Of a stretch of 64,000 nucleotides of DNA, positions 48,215 to 57,647 are shown one piece after another. The notes below the pieces were generated by a model. That model was not told where the DNA came from and made no database searches. It was given only the letters and a program-made list of their open reading frames with translations. Each line of letters opens with the position of its first letter. Within the stretch, counting starts at the first letter, position 1. The DNA comes from Salinisphaera hydrothermalis. GTDB taxonomy: Bacteria > Pseudomonadota > Gammaproteobacteria > Nevskiales > Salinisphaeraceae. A program made the translations under genes and the position numbers. The stretch lies in NCBI RefSeq assembly GCF_040361195.1, contig NZ_APNE01000004.1. One strand, written 5' to 3'.

Positions 48215-49231
48215 GTGAGTACTGCCCCGACATCGACCCAGAAACCGTCAGATGACGCCGCGACCGCGGCGCGTCGGCCGGCCTTTTTCAATCGCCAACG
48301 GCTAGCCTCGCTGGTGGTCTGGATCGCGTTCGCCTGCTACGTGATCCCGCTGGCGATCGCCCAGCCGCAGTTCATCTCCTTCTACAACATCATCTCGATC
48401 CTGATGCTGATCTCGGTCTATGCCCTGATCGGCTTCGGCGAAGGCGTGGTGGTGCTCTCGGGCGGGATCGATCTGTCGGTGGGCAGTATCGTGGGTCTGG
48501 CCGGCGTGGTTGCGGCCGTGATTCTGACCGGGCATTCGGGAGTCGGCTGGTGTCTGGTGGCGATTGCCGGCGGGGTGCTTGCCGGTCTGCTCATCGGCGC
48601 CTTCAATGGCATCGCCGTGGCGCTGCTCAATATTCCGTCGTTCGTGGCCACGCTCGGCACGCTGTCGATCGCGCTCGGCGTCGGTTATGTCTTCAGCGCC
48701 GGCCAGCAGATCTCGATCGATAACGATCCCTTTCTGAATATCTCGATCAACGCGTATTTCGGCATTCCGATCCCGATCTACATCATGTTCATCGTGTTTC
48801 TGCTGCTGTGGCTGGTGCTGTCCAAGACCCGCTTCGGCCGCTATATCTATGCCGTGGGCGGCAATATCCAGGCTGCCTTCGTCGCCGGCCTGCCGATCCG
48901 GCGCGTGCTGATTTCGGCGTTCGTGATCTCGGGCGGGTTGTCCGGGCTGGCGGGCGTACTGCTGGCCGCCCAGATCACCGCCGGTATCGCCTCGACCGGC
49001 TCCGGCTACGAACTCACCGCCATTGCGGCGCCGGTCATCGGCGGTATCAGCCTGGCCGGCGGCCGGGGCTCGATCGCCGGGGCGCTGTTCGGCGTGATCC
49101 TGCTGGGCACCATCGACAACGGCCTGACCATTCTCAATGTCTCGCCGTTCTATCAGCACATCATCCGCGGTTTCATCATCATCCTGGCGGTCTTTCTGGA
49201 CACCATCGCCAGCCGAAGAAAGCTGGTCTGA
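48215..49231 (+). CDS. Sugar ABC transporter permease, RbsC type
   Basis: 338 residues with about ten hydrophobic helices. GTG start with AGAGGA upstream. The RbsC hallmark GFGEGVVVLSGGIDLSVGSIVGLAG lies at about residues 68-92, then GIAVALLNIPSFVATLGTL and AIAAPVIGGISLAGGRGSIAG in the second half. It forms the inner-membrane channel for the importer, pairing as a dimer with the double ATPase encoded just upstream. Confidence 0.9.
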   Translation: MSTAPTSTQKPSDDAATAARRPAFFNRQRLASLVVWIAFACYVIPLAIAQPQFISFYNIISILMLISVYALIGFGEGVVVLSGGIDLSVGSIVGLAGVVAAVILTGHSGVGWCLVAIAGGVLAGLLIGAFNGIAVALLNIPSFVATLGTLSIALGVGYVFSAGQQISIDNDPFLNISINAYFGIPIPIYIMFIVFLLLWLVLSKTRFGRYIYAVGGNIQAAFVAGLPIRRVLISAFVISGGLSGLAGVLLAAQITAGIASTGSGYELTAIAAPVIGGISLAGGRGSIAGALFGVILLGTIDNGLTILNVSPFYQHIIRGFIIILAVFLDTIASRRKLV

Positions 49232-49260
49232 GCGTCGGGATGAAGCGCTTTACAACAAAC

Positions 49261-49279
49261 CACAGCCGATGGGGCTGTG
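49261..49279. other. Hairpin before the sugar-binding-protein gene
   Basis: CACAGCC-GATGG-GGCTGTG, 30 bases upstream of the binding-protein start. Such structures often protect the highly expressed binding-protein message. Confidence 0.35.
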
Positions 49280-49308
49280 ATCTCGAGCGAGAAAACAGGA
49301 GGACGATC

Positions 49309-50358
49309 ATGAAATCATCATTCATCAAGCGGGCCGGGGCCGCGCTGCTCGCGTTCGGCTGTGTGGCCCTGGCCGGGCCCGCGCTGGCAGCCCAGGCCAA
49401 CAGTAACGACAGCAGCAAAAAGCCCGTGACGGTGGGCTTTACCGTCTATGCCATGTCGGGCTGGGTCTCCTCCGGCAAGGAAGGCGTGGACAAAGTGGCC
49501 AAGGCCAACAACGTCGACCTGCGCTGGGCCAGTGCGGACGGCTCGGTCGCCAGCCAGGTGGCCCAGGTCAAGCAGTTCATCTCCCAGAACGTGGACGCGA
49601 TCATCATCGATCCGGTCGATTCCTCCGCGCTGGGCCCGCAGATCAAGGAAGCCCGTGATAAGGGCATCAAGGTGATCGGCACCAACGTGAAGATCTTCCC
49701 GCCGGGCGAACAGTATCTGACCTCCTACGTCGGCCCGGACGACGTGCTGGCTGGCGAGAACGAGACCAAGGCACTGGTCGAGAAGATCGGTGGCAAGGGC
49801 AATGTGGTGATCCTGAAGGGCCCGCTCGGCCAGTCGGCGACCATCGATCGCACGAAGGGCATCGAGAACGTGCTCAAGCAGCATCCGGGCATCAAAGTGT
49901 TGGCCCAGCGCCCGGGCGACTGGAAGCGCGAGGAAGGCTACAACATCACCGCTTCCTGGCTGTCGCGCTATGGCACCAAGATCGACGGCATCATTTCGGA
50001 GAACGACGACATGGCGGTCGGTGCGATCCGCGCCATGCGTCAGCGTCGTATCACCAACGTGCCGGTGGTCGGCGTGGATGGCATCGAGGCCGGCCTGAAG
50101 AACGTGGCCTCCGGTCGTCAGCTGGTCACCAATCTGCAGAATGCCCCGCTCCAGCTCGGCATGGCGCTGCAGGTTGCGGTCAACGCGGTGCACGGCCAGT
50201 CCGTGCCCAAGAAGATCATGATCCATATGCCGGTCGTGACCCACGATAACGCCGACAAGTACATGAAGCAGATGTACGACAACCGGCAGCAGTTCATCGA
50301 CGGCCTGCCGGAGCTGATCAACAAGAACCTGGCCTCCGGCCACTACGGTCAGCAGTAA
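49309..50358 (+). CDS. Periplasmic sugar-binding protein, RbsB type
   Basis: 349 residues. Signal peptide ending GPALAAQA, then a type I periplasmic-binding fold: VTVGFTVYAMSGWVSSGKEG, VDAIIIDPVDSSALGPQIKEA, VIGTNVKIF, VVILKGPLGQSATIDRTKGI, SENDDMAVGAIRAMRQ. The words resemble D-ribose, xylose and polyol binders of this class (similar to erythritol/xylitol-type systems), but the exact ligand is not readable. CAGGAGGA ribosome-binding site, the strongest in the operon. Confidence 0.88.
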   Translation: MKSSFIKRAGAALLAFGCVALAGPALAAQANSNDSSKKPVTVGFTVYAMSGWVSSGKEGVDKVAKANNVDLRWASADGSVASQVAQVKQFISQNVDAIIIDPVDSSALGPQIKEARDKGIKVIGTNVKIFPPGEQYLTSYVGPDDVLAGENETKALVEKIGGKGNVVILKGPLGQSATIDRTKGIENVLKQHPGIKVLAQRPGDWKREEGYNITASWLSRYGTKIDGIISENDDMAVGAIRAMRQRRITNVPVVGVDGIEAGLKNVASGRQLVTNLQNAPLQLGMALQVAVNAVHGQSVPKKIMIHMPVVTHDNADKYMKQMYDNRQQFIDGLPELINKNLASGHYGQQ

Positions 50359-50372
50359 ATCTTTCGGCGGCG

Positions 50373-50398
50373 CCGTGTTCGTCGGGCGACGGACACGG
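50373..50398 (+). other. Hairpin after the sugar-binding-protein gene
   Basis: CCGTGTTCGTCG - GG - CGACGGACACGG pairs along 12 bases with one T/G wobble, 14 bases after the stop. No T-run. Likely stabilises the binding-protein message or attenuates reading into the SDR gene. Confidence 0.45.
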
Positions 50399-50502
50399 TG
50401 GCCGCCCGTCTCATGCGTCGTTCGTTCATCGGGTTTGCGCCCGGTGCGGGTTCGCTCGGGCCCGGGTCGGCGACGAGACGTTCATCCCACGCGGTGATTC
50501 CC

Positions 50503-51267
50503 ATGGAATATCAAGGCTATGACAAGAATTTCGCGCTCACCGGCCGAACCGCGCTGATCACGGGCGGCGCGGCCGGTATCGGGCGTGCCATCGCCGAGCT
50601 GTATGTCGAAAAAGGCGCCCGGGTGGCGCTGGTCGACCGCAGTGAGCACGTCGCGGCCACTGCGGCCGAGCTCGGCGAGAACGCGGCGATCGGTATTCAG
50701 GCCGACGTGACCGACAGCGCCGACGTGCACGCGGCGGTCGAGCGGGTGGTGGCCGAATTCGGGCGTATCGACGTGCTGGTCAACAACGCCGGCGTGGTCG
50801 CGCTCGACTGGGCGGAAGAGCTCAGCGAGGCGGACTGGGACCTCACGCTGAACGTGAATCTCAAGGGCGTCTTCCTGATGTGCCAGACCGTGGGCCGGCA
50901 TATGCTCGAATCCGGTGGCGGGCGCATCGTCAACATGGCGTCGCAGGCCGCCGAGGTCGCGCTCGACAAGCATCTGGCCTACTGCACGAGCAAGGCCGGC
51001 GTGGTCGGTCTGACCAAGGTGCTGGCTTCGGAATGGGGCCCGCGCAACGTCCGCGTCAACGCGATTTCGCCGACCGTCGCGCTGACCGAGCTCGGCCGCA
51101 AGGCATGGGCCGGTGAGGTCGGCGAACGGATGAAGGAAAAGATCCCGGCGCGACGTTTCGTCTATCCGGAAGAAATCGCCGGCTGTGCGCTGTATCTGGC
51201 CAGCGACGCCGCCGACATGATCAACGGCGCCAACCTGGTCATCGACGGCGGCTACAGCATTCAGTGA
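50503..51267 (+). CDS. SDR dehydrogenase, probable polyol/sugar-alcohol dehydrogenase
   Basis: 254 residues, classical SDR. Glycine motif TGGAAGIGRAIA (about 17-28), NNAGVV (about 91-96), catalytic Tyr/Lys in YCTSKAGVVGLTKVL (about 158 onwards), C-terminal INGANLVIDGGYS. As the last gene of a sugar ABC operon it probably oxidises the imported polyol or sugar; the sequence resembles D-threitol/xylitol-type dehydrogenases by general look. The ribosome-binding site is weak, and the upstream hairpin suggests lower expression than the binding protein. Confidence 0.8.
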   Translation: MEYQGYDKNFALTGRTALITGGAAGIGRAIAELYVEKGARVALVDRSEHVAATAAELGENAAIGIQADVTDSADVHAAVERVVAEFGRIDVLVNNAGVVALDWAEELSEADWDLTLNVNLKGVFLMCQTVGRHMLESGGGRIVNMASQAAEVALDKHLAYCTSKAGVVGLTKVLASEWGPRNVRVNAISPTVALTELGRKAWAGEVGERMKEKIPARRFVYPEEIAGCALYLASDAADMINGANLVIDGGYSIQ

Positions 51268-51273
51268 TCTTCA

Positions 51274-51293
51274 CGGCGGGCTGAGGCCCGCCG
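51274..51293. terminator. Hairpin between convergent SDR and aminotransferase genes
   Basis: Perfect stem CGGCGGGC - TGAG - GCCCGCCG in a 42-bp convergent gap, without a T-run on either strand. Confidence 0.4.
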
Positions 51294-51309
51294 CGTGATC
51301 CGGCGAACG

Positions 51310-52683
51310 TCAGTCGATGGTCGGGATGATATCGGCCAGCACATTGCAGATATGGTCGATATCGGCTTTTTCGGCGATGAAGGGCGGGCCGAGCTGGACC
51401 GTGTCGCCGCCGAAGCGGACATACAAGCCGCGATCCCAGGCCGCCATGGCGATCTGCCAGGGGCGCTTGCCGGGCTCGCCGGGCAGGGCTTCGATCTGGA
51501 AGGCGCCGGCCAGGCCCAGGTTGCGAATATCGACGATATGCTTGAGCCCCTTGAGGTTGTGCAGCTGATCCTCGAAATAAGGCGCGAGTTCGGCCGCCCG
51601 GGCGACCAGGCCATCGCGTTCCATCACGTCCAGCGCGGCGAGCCCCGCGGCACAGGCCAGCGGATGCGCCGAATAGGTATAGCCGTGGCGGAATTCGACG
51701 TCGTACTCCAGCGGTGACGTCTCAATGAACGCATCGTGGATGGCGTCGGTGACCGCGACCGCGCCCATCGGGACCGAGCCATTGGTGATGTTCTTGGCCA
51801 TGGTAAGGATGTCCGGCGTCACGCCGAACAGCTCGGCGCCGAAGGTCGCCCCCAGCCGGCCGAAGCCCGTCAGAACCTCGTCGAAGATCAACAGGATGTC
51901 GTGTTTACGACAGATCGTGGCCAGACGCTCCAGATAACCCTTCGGCGGCACGATCACGCCGGCCGAGCCGCTCATGGGCTCGACCATCACGGCGGCGATG
52001 GTCTCGGCCCCGGCGTCCTGAATCTGTTGTTCCAGCACGTCGGCCAGATCCGCGCCGTGCTCGGGGCAGCCGCGCGAGAAACGATTTTCTTCGAGCAGCG
52101 TATGCGGCAGATGGCTGGTCGCCATCAGCTCGCCGAAGCCGGCCCGATTCGGTTCGATGCCGCCGACGCTGGTGCCGCCCACATTGACGCCGTGATACCC
52201 CTTCACCCGGCCGATCAGTCGGTTCTTCTCCGGGCGGCCGCGACGGGCCCAGTAGCCCTTGGCGATCTTGATCGCGGTATCGGCCGATTCCGAGCCCGAG
52301 TTGGTGAAAAACACGTGATCGAGCCCGGCCGGGGTGAACTGCTTCACTCGATTGGCCAGTTCGAAGCCCAGCGGATGGGCGTACTGAAACGGGGGTGCGT
52401 AATCAAGCGTGCGCGCGGCCTCGGCGATCGCCTCGGCGATTTCGGGCCGGCCGTGTCCGAAGCTGGCACACCACAGGCCGGACAGCGTGTCGTATTTCTT
52501 GGAACCGTCCTCGGCGGTGTAATAACAGCCCGCGGCGCCAACCAGTAGCCGCCGTTTCGACTTGAATTCGCGATTGGACGTGAACGGCATCCAGAAGGCT
52601 TCCATATCCGCGTCGGACAGCCGTTCGGCGCGGGCGCGCCAATCCGAAGAGACAGGGCGTTGAAACTGAGGCTGGGACGCCAT
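51310..52683 (-). CDS. Class III (omega) aminotransferase
   Basis: 457 residues, PLP-dependent. Blocks: FWMPFTSNREF at the N-terminus, FFTNSGSESADTAIKIAK, GYHGVNVGGTSVGG, the Asp of LLIFDEVLTGFGRLG, and the PLP lysine in TMAKNITNGSVPMGAV. The FWMPF start is typical of omega-amino-acid:pyruvate and related transaminases. Its proximity (10 kb) to the polyamine locus makes a diamine or beta-alanine-type role possible, but it is a separate transcription unit. The assignment to a specific omega amine is not supported by sequence alone. Confidence 0.85.
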   Translation of the reverse strand: MASQPQFQRPVSSDWRARAERLSDADMEAFWMPFTSNREFKSKRRLLVGAAGCYYTAEDGSKKYDTLSGLWCASFGHGRPEIAEAIAEAARTLDYAPPFQYAHPLGFELANRVKQFTPAGLDHVFFTNSGSESADTAIKIAKGYWARRGRPEKNRLIGRVKGYHGVNVGGTSVGGIEPNRAGFGELMATSHLPHTLLEENRFSRGCPEHGADLADVLEQQIQDAGAETIAAVMVEPMSGSAGVIVPPKGYLERLATICRKHDILLIFDEVLTGFGRLGATFGAELFGVTPDILTMAKNITNGSVPMGAVAVTDAIHDAFIETSPLEYDVEFRHGYTYSAHPLACAAGLAALDVMERDGLVARAAELAPYFEDQLHNLKGLKHIVDIRNLGLAGAFQIEALPGEPGKRPWQIAMAAWDRGLYVRFGGDTVQLGPPFIAEKADIDHICNVLADIIPTID

Positions 52684-52897
52684 GAGGGAATCACCGGTTT
52701 GGGAGATGGATAACGGAGCGGATCGGGTTGGAGCCCTTAGCCATTTGACGCCGTACCGCCGCCCGGATGCAACTCGGGTCTGTGTCGCACCCCGGCGGCG
52801 CCCGAGCGCCTCGAATGCACTCGGTTAGGGGTCGTGCGAAACCGCAACAAGCTCTAAGCTTGACCGGAGTGCGGGGTTTGAATCCGGGAGCAAGAGC

Positions 52898-54700
52898 TTG
52901 AGTGTCTCGCTGGTCGAAGTGGTGATCTTCCTTGCGGCCGCGGTCATCGCCGTGCCGATCGCTCAGAAGCTGCGGCTGGGCTCGGTGCTCGGTTATCTGC
53001 TGGCCGGTATGGTGATCGGGCCATGGGGTTTCGGCCTGATCGGCCAGGTCGACGAAGTGCTGCATCTGGCCGAGTTCGGCGTGGTGTTCCTGCTATTCAT
53101 CATCGGGCTGGAAATGCAGCCACGACGTCTATGGGCGTTGCGCAAGGTGATCGTGGGCCTCGGCGGACTGCAGGTGCTGGCGACCGGCGTCGCGCTGTCG
53201 CTGGCGGCGGCGTGGATCATGCATCTGCCGCCGGCGCCGGCCGCGGTGGCCGGTTTCTCGCTGGCGCTGTCGTCGACCGCGTTTGCCCTGCAGATGCTGG
53301 GCGAGCGCGGTGAGCTCACCTCGCGCCATGGCCGCTCGTCGTTCGCGATCCTGCTGTTCCAGGATCTGGCGGTGATTCCTATCCTCGCGCTGCTGCCCTT
53401 GCTATCCATCGGTACGACCGAGATATCGCTGCTCGGCGGTATCGAGAAGACGGCCAAGGCGGCAGCCGTAATCGCCGGTTTGGTGATCGGCGGCCACTAT
53501 GTTCTCAAGCCGGTGCTGCGCGTGGTGGCCGCCACACGCATGCAGGAAATCTTCATCGCCATGACGCTGCTGATCGTGGTCGGCACGGCCGCGGTCATGG
53601 AAGCTGCGGGTATCTCGGTAGCGCTGGGCGCGTTCGTCGCCGGGGTGCTGCTCGCCGATTCCGAATATCGGCACGAACTCGAAGCCAACGTCGATCCGTT
53701 CAAGGATCTGTTGCTGGGTCTGTTCTTCATTGCCGTGGGCATGTCGATCAACCTGGGCCTGTTCGCCTCTCACCCCGGTTATCTGATCGCGCTGACGCTC
53801 GGTCTGGTGGCGGTCAAGGGCGCGATTCTGGCCGTACTCGCCCGCCGACAAGGGCTGTCGTGGGCGGCGTCGCGTAATTTGGCCGCTTATCTCGGTCAGG
53901 GCGGTGAATTCGCCTTCGTCATCCTGTCCACGGCGGTGGCCGGCGGCTTGTTCGTACAGCCGGAGGCCGACGTGCTGGTGGCGACGGTGACGTTGTCGAT
54001 GGTGCTCACGCCGTTCGCGGTTCAGGGCGTGGCCTGGTTCAACGCGCGCCGCGCCCCGGCGGATCAAACGCCGGACTACGAAACGCCGGCGGAATCCGAG
54101 CATCCGGTGATTATCGCCGGCTTCGGGCGCGTGGGCGGGATCATCGCCCGCATGCTGCGCGCCAAGCGCATCGGCTTCGTGGCGCTGGAGGCCAACCCCG
54201 CCCAGGTGGATTTCGTTCGCCGCTTCGGTGCCAAGGTGTATTACGGCGATGCCTCGCGGGTCGACATGCTGCGCGCCGCTCGTGCCGAGGAGGCCCGCGT
54301 GCTGGTGCTGGCGATCGCCGACGTGGAGGTTTCGCTGCGTACCGTGCATATGGTGCAGACCCATTTCCCGCATCTCACGATCGTGGCGCGGGCGCGCGAT
54401 CGCCAGCATGCCTATCGGCTCATGGATCTGGGGGTGACGGTCTTCCAGCGCGATACGTTCCTGTCCAGCATTGCTCTGGCTGGCGACACCATGCGGGCGC
54501 TGGGCATGCGCCGCGAGGAGGTCGAGCGCGCGCAGAAGACCTTCAAGGCGCACGACGAGGCGCGCCTGGCCGAGCATTACGAAGTCGCCAACGACGAAGA
54601 CCGCCTGGCCAAGCGCGTACGCGAGGCCGCAGTCGAGTTGGAGGAACTGTTCGAGCGTGACGAACTGGCCGCCGAGCCCGACGAATCCGGCGGGCGCTGA
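52898..54700 (+). CDS. Kef-type potassium/proton antiporter (CPA2 family) with RCK domain
   Basis: 600 residues from a TTG start (GGGAG seven bases upstream). Membrane domain of about 12 helices with VLGYLLAGMVIGPWGFGLI and FLLFIIGLEMQPRRLWALRK, typical of the CPA2 family, then an NAD(H)-binding RCK/TrkA-N domain (VIIAGFGRVGGIIARML, ALEANPAQVDFVRRFGAKVY). A charged helical tail follows. KefB/KefC-type proteins release potassium when glutathione adducts accumulate; this one lacks the KefF partner in the window. Ion specificity is not readable. Confidence 0.85.
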   Translation: MSVSLVEVVIFLAAAVIAVPIAQKLRLGSVLGYLLAGMVIGPWGFGLIGQVDEVLHLAEFGVVFLLFIIGLEMQPRRLWALRKVIVGLGGLQVLATGVALSLAAAWIMHLPPAPAAVAGFSLALSSTAFALQMLGERGELTSRHGRSSFAILLFQDLAVIPILALLPLLSIGTTEISLLGGIEKTAKAAAVIAGLVIGGHYVLKPVLRVVAATRMQEIFIAMTLLIVVGTAAVMEAAGISVALGAFVAGVLLADSEYRHELEANVDPFKDLLLGLFFIAVGMSINLGLFASHPGYLIALTLGLVAVKGAILAVLARRQGLSWAASRNLAAYLGQGGEFAFVILSTAVAGGLFVQPEADVLVATVTLSMVLTPFAVQGVAWFNARRAPADQTPDYETPAESEHPVIIAGFGRVGGIIARMLRAKRIGFVALEANPAQVDFVRRFGAKVYYGDASRVDMLRAARAEEARVLVLAIADVEVSLRTVHMVQTHFPHLTIVARARDRQHAYRLMDLGVTVFQRDTFLSSIALAGDTMRALGMRREEVERAQKTFKAHDEARLAEHYEVANDEDRLAKRVREAAVELEELFERDELAAEPDESGGR

Positions 54701-54713
54701 GCGTTCAGAGCGT

Positions 54714-55643
54714 TCAGCGCCGGACGGCGCGATCGTTGAGGTATTCGGTCAATGCAAACCCCGCCAGCAGCCAGAATCCGCCGACCAGCAGGCCGGCGGC
54801 CACGTCGCTGGTGAAATGCACCGACAACAGAAGCCGGCTGAACGCAATCAGGGCGATCAGTGCGCCGCACCAATAGACCAGTTCGAAGCGCAGTCGAGTG
54901 CTGGGCAACACGCGTGCGATCGCATAGGCGATAAAGCCGTAGACGGCCATCGAGCCGGTGGCGTGACCACTGGGAAACGAGGGCGTGATGGCACTGGCGA
55001 AGGTCAGAAAATCCGGACGCGGCCGATCGACGGCGTACTTGCCGACATAGGTCAGCGTTTCCGACCCCAGCACGGTCAGCAACAGCCCGGGAATATAAGT
55101 CGTACGCCGATCCGCCCAGAGAAAGGCGGTGGCAACCAATACGACGGCGACCAGCGTGGGAATATCGGCCAAATGCGTAATCTGGGCGAAGACATGCAGC
55201 AGATCGCTGTTGCGCAACGGCGCCAGGGCCGCGTTGACGTGGGCATCGAAGTGCACGATTTCTTCGCGTTCGATGACGTCCTCGGCCAGATCGCTACCGA
55301 GCGAGGCCAGATAGCCGGCCAGGATCACCATCAGTGTCAGCGGCAGCCCGGTGAAGCGGTCGGTGGCGAAGCGGGCGGCCACCCAGGCGCTCGTGCGCGG
55401 AAAGCGAGCGCTGAGGGTATCGGCAAGAAAACGCCGCCCGGGCAAGGCTCGGCCGGTACGGCTAGCGGCCCGGCGGGTGGCCGGCGTGGCCCGGCGAATC
55501 GCCCACCATACTAAACCGGCGACCAGTCGGCCGACGACCAGCAACAGCGCAAGTAGGCCGAGCAACCACCAGAATGACAGTGTGGGGTCCGACACAAGGA
55601 CTCTTTCTGCGACAGCGGGTGAATGCGTCAGTATACGGATCAC
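54714..55643 (-). CDS. PAP2 superfamily phosphatase, membrane-bound
   Basis: 309 residues with about six helices. The three phosphatase signatures are present: KYAVDRPRP (KX6RP, about residue 200), PSFPSGHATG (PSGH), and SRLLLSVHFTSDV (SRX5HX3D). Such enzymes dephosphorylate phosphatidate, undecaprenyl pyrophosphate or related lipids at the periplasmic face. A long polar N-terminal region carrying one helix precedes the catalytic part. The start (GTG 55643) is uncertain; a GTG about 17 codons further in is possible. Confidence 0.82.
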   Translation of the reverse strand: MIRILTHSPAVAERVLVSDPTLSFWWLLGLLALLLVVGRLVAGLVWWAIRRATPATRRAASRTGRALPGRRFLADTLSARFPRTSAWVAARFATDRFTGLPLTLMVILAGYLASLGSDLAEDVIEREEIVHFDAHVNAALAPLRNSDLLHVFAQITHLADIPTLVAVVLVATAFLWADRRTTYIPGLLLTVLGSETLTYVGKYAVDRPRPDFLTFASAITPSFPSGHATGSMAVYGFIAYAIARVLPSTRLRFELVYWCGALIALIAFSRLLLSVHFTSDVAAGLLVGGFWLLAGFALTEYLNDRAVRR

Positions 55644-55725
55644 GCGTGTTCGCGGGGTTTGTTAGCATCCGCCGTGATGCGCGCCACGATTCGGTGGCCG
55701 TTGCCATTGGGGATGCCACCGCAGC

Positions 55726-56520
55726 ATGAAATGGACGCGAACGACCGTGCGCTGGCTGGCTCGCGTGGGCTATGCCGCGCGCGGGTTGGTCTACCTCGTC
55801 TTCGGGGGACTCGCACTACATGCCGCCTGGGAGCTGTCCGAGGCCGAGGACGTGCGTGGCAGCCTCAAGGCGATTCACCAGGAACCTGGCGGCGCCCTGG
55901 TGCTGCTCGCCCTGGCGGCGGGACTGGCCGCCTACGGCGCCTGGCGTCTGGTGCAGTCCACCCTGGATGTCGATCATCACGGCTGGGGACCGAAGGCGCT
56001 CGCCGTACGCGGCGGGCTGCTGGTGAGCGCGTTCAGCCACGCCTCGCTGGCCTGGGCCGGCATCAAGATTTCCATGGACTGGTCGAGCGGTTCGAGCCAG
56101 CCGGTCCAGCACGCCGTCTCCGCCACCTTCGACTGGCCGTATGGGCGGGAACTGGTGGCGGTGCTCGGCATTGTCATCATCGGGGCCGGCGTGGCGCATC
56201 TGCACAAGGCAGCGGTGGCCGGCTTTCGCAAGTGGTTCGATGCCTGGCCTGGCGCCATGTGGTGGATCGATCCGGTCAGCCGTATCGGTTTATCGGCGCG
56301 CGGTTTGTTGTTCCTCGGCATCGGCGGCTTCGTGATCTATTCCGCGATCACCCTCGACCCGAGCGATGCCAAGGGCGTGCAGGGGCTGCTGGTTTGGGTA
56401 CAGCAGCACGGCTATGGCCGGATCGTGCTGGCGGTCTGGGCCGTCGGCGTGATGTTGTTCGGCTGCTACAGCCTGATCGAGGCCTTCGTGCGCCGGGTCG
56501 GGCTCGGGGCCAAGGTCTGA
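55726..56520 (+). CDS. DUF1206 membrane protein
   Basis: 264 residues built of three repeats, each about two helices, beginning ARVGYAARGLVYLVFGGL, LAVRGGLLVSAFSHASLAW and SRIGLSARGLLFLGIGGF. This three-fold repeat with G-x2-ARG is the DUF1206 signature; function unknown. It is transcribed divergently from the PAP2 gene and converges on queA. Confidence 0.85.
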   Translation: MKWTRTTVRWLARVGYAARGLVYLVFGGLALHAAWELSEAEDVRGSLKAIHQEPGGALVLLALAAGLAAYGAWRLVQSTLDVDHHGWGPKALAVRGGLLVSAFSHASLAWAGIKISMDWSSGSSQPVQHAVSATFDWPYGRELVAVLGIVIIGAGVAHLHKAAVAGFRKWFDAWPGAMWWIDPVSRIGLSARGLLFLGIGGFVIYSAITLDPSDAKGVQGLLVWVQQHGYGRIVLAVWAVGVMLFGCYSLIEAFVRRVGLGAKV

Positions 56521-56530
56521 GCGGCCTGCT

Positions 56531-57553
56531 TCAGCGGATCAGCATGGCATCGCCATAGCTCAGAAATCGATAGCCCGCCTCGACGGCGTGGGCATAGGCC
56601 GCCAGAACGTTATCGCGGCCGGCAAAGGCCGAGATCAGCATCAGCAGGCTCGACTGCGGTTCGTGGAAGTTGGTGAAGATGGCGTCCACCGCGTGGAACG
56701 TATCGCCGGGCTTGAGAAACAGCTGGGTTTCACCCTGATATGGGCCGAGCTGGTCGCCGTTGGCGCGCGCGGCCGTCTCCAGGCTGCGTACGGCGGTGGT
56801 GCCGACGGCGATCACGCGGCCACCGGCGGCGCGTGCCGCGGCGGCCTGTTCGCATAATAAGGCGTCGACCTGCAGGCGTTCGGCGTGCAGTGTCTGTTGC
56901 CGTACATCGCCTTCGCGCAGCCGCTGATAGGTCCCCGAGCCGACATGCAGCGTGACATAGCCGAAATTCACGCCGCGCGCGGCCAGCGCATCGAGCAGCA
57001 CCTCGTCGAAATGCAGGCCGGCCGTGGGCGCGGCCACTGCGCCGTCATGCCGGGCCCAGACCGTCTGGTAGCGCTCGCGGTCGGTGATTTCGTCCGGCCG
57101 GCGGATATACGGCGGCAGCGGCATGTGCCCATGCGCATCGAGCAGATCATGCACCGAGGCGTCGCCGTCGAGCGCCAGCGTATACAGCTCGCCGTGGCGA
57201 GCGGCCACGCTCAGGCGATAATCGCCGATCCGGATTTCGGCCTCGGCGCGCGGCGGTTTGTTGGCGCGGATCTTGGCGGTGAGGCGACGGCTGTCGAGAA
57301 TGCGTTCCAGCATCACTTCGACCGCGCCGCCCGTCGCCTTGTGCCCATGCATGCGCGCGGCCAGTACGCGCGTATCGTTGAACACCAGCAGATCGTTCGG
57401 GTCGAGCAGGGCCGGTAGATCCACCACGCGGCGATCATCGACGGCGCCGCTTTGCCGATCGAGCGCGAGCAGGCGCGAGGCGCGACGCTCGGCGAGCGGC
57501 GCCTGGGCGATCGACGCCTCGGGCAGAACATAATCGAAATCGCGCTTGTCCAT
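56531..57553 (-). CDS. queA: S-adenosylmethionine:tRNA ribosyltransferase-isomerase
   Basis: 340 residues, the usual QueA length. It transfers the ribosyl group of SAM to 7-aminomethyl-7-deazaguanine in tRNA, giving epoxyqueuosine. Recognisable blocks: FDYVLPEASIAQAPLAERRASRLL, LVFNDTRVLAARMHG, YIRRPDEITDRERYQTVWA, GAVAAPTAGLHFDEVLL, YVTLHVGSGTYQRLR, and FNTFHEP-like TNFHEPQSSLLMLISAF. No tgt or other queuosine gene is in this window. Confidence 0.95.
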   Translation of the reverse strand: MDKRDFDYVLPEASIAQAPLAERRASRLLALDRQSGAVDDRRVVDLPALLDPNDLLVFNDTRVLAARMHGHKATGGAVEVMLERILDSRRLTAKIRANKPPRAEAEIRIGDYRLSVAARHGELYTLALDGDASVHDLLDAHGHMPLPPYIRRPDEITDRERYQTVWARHDGAVAAPTAGLHFDEVLLDALAARGVNFGYVTLHVGSGTYQRLREGDVRQQTLHAERLQVDALLCEQAAAARAAGGRVIAVGTTAVRSLETAARANGDQLGPYQGETQLFLKPGDTFHAVDAIFTNFHEPQSSLLMLISAFAGRDNVLAAYAHAVEAGYRFLSYGDAMLIR

Positions 57554-57647
57554 GATCTTCGTCCGGCGATGGCGCCGCGATTGTGGCGTCGCCGCGCCTT
57601 GTGGACAAGCCGTAGTGTCCGCGGCGTCATGCGGTATGATCGAAATC

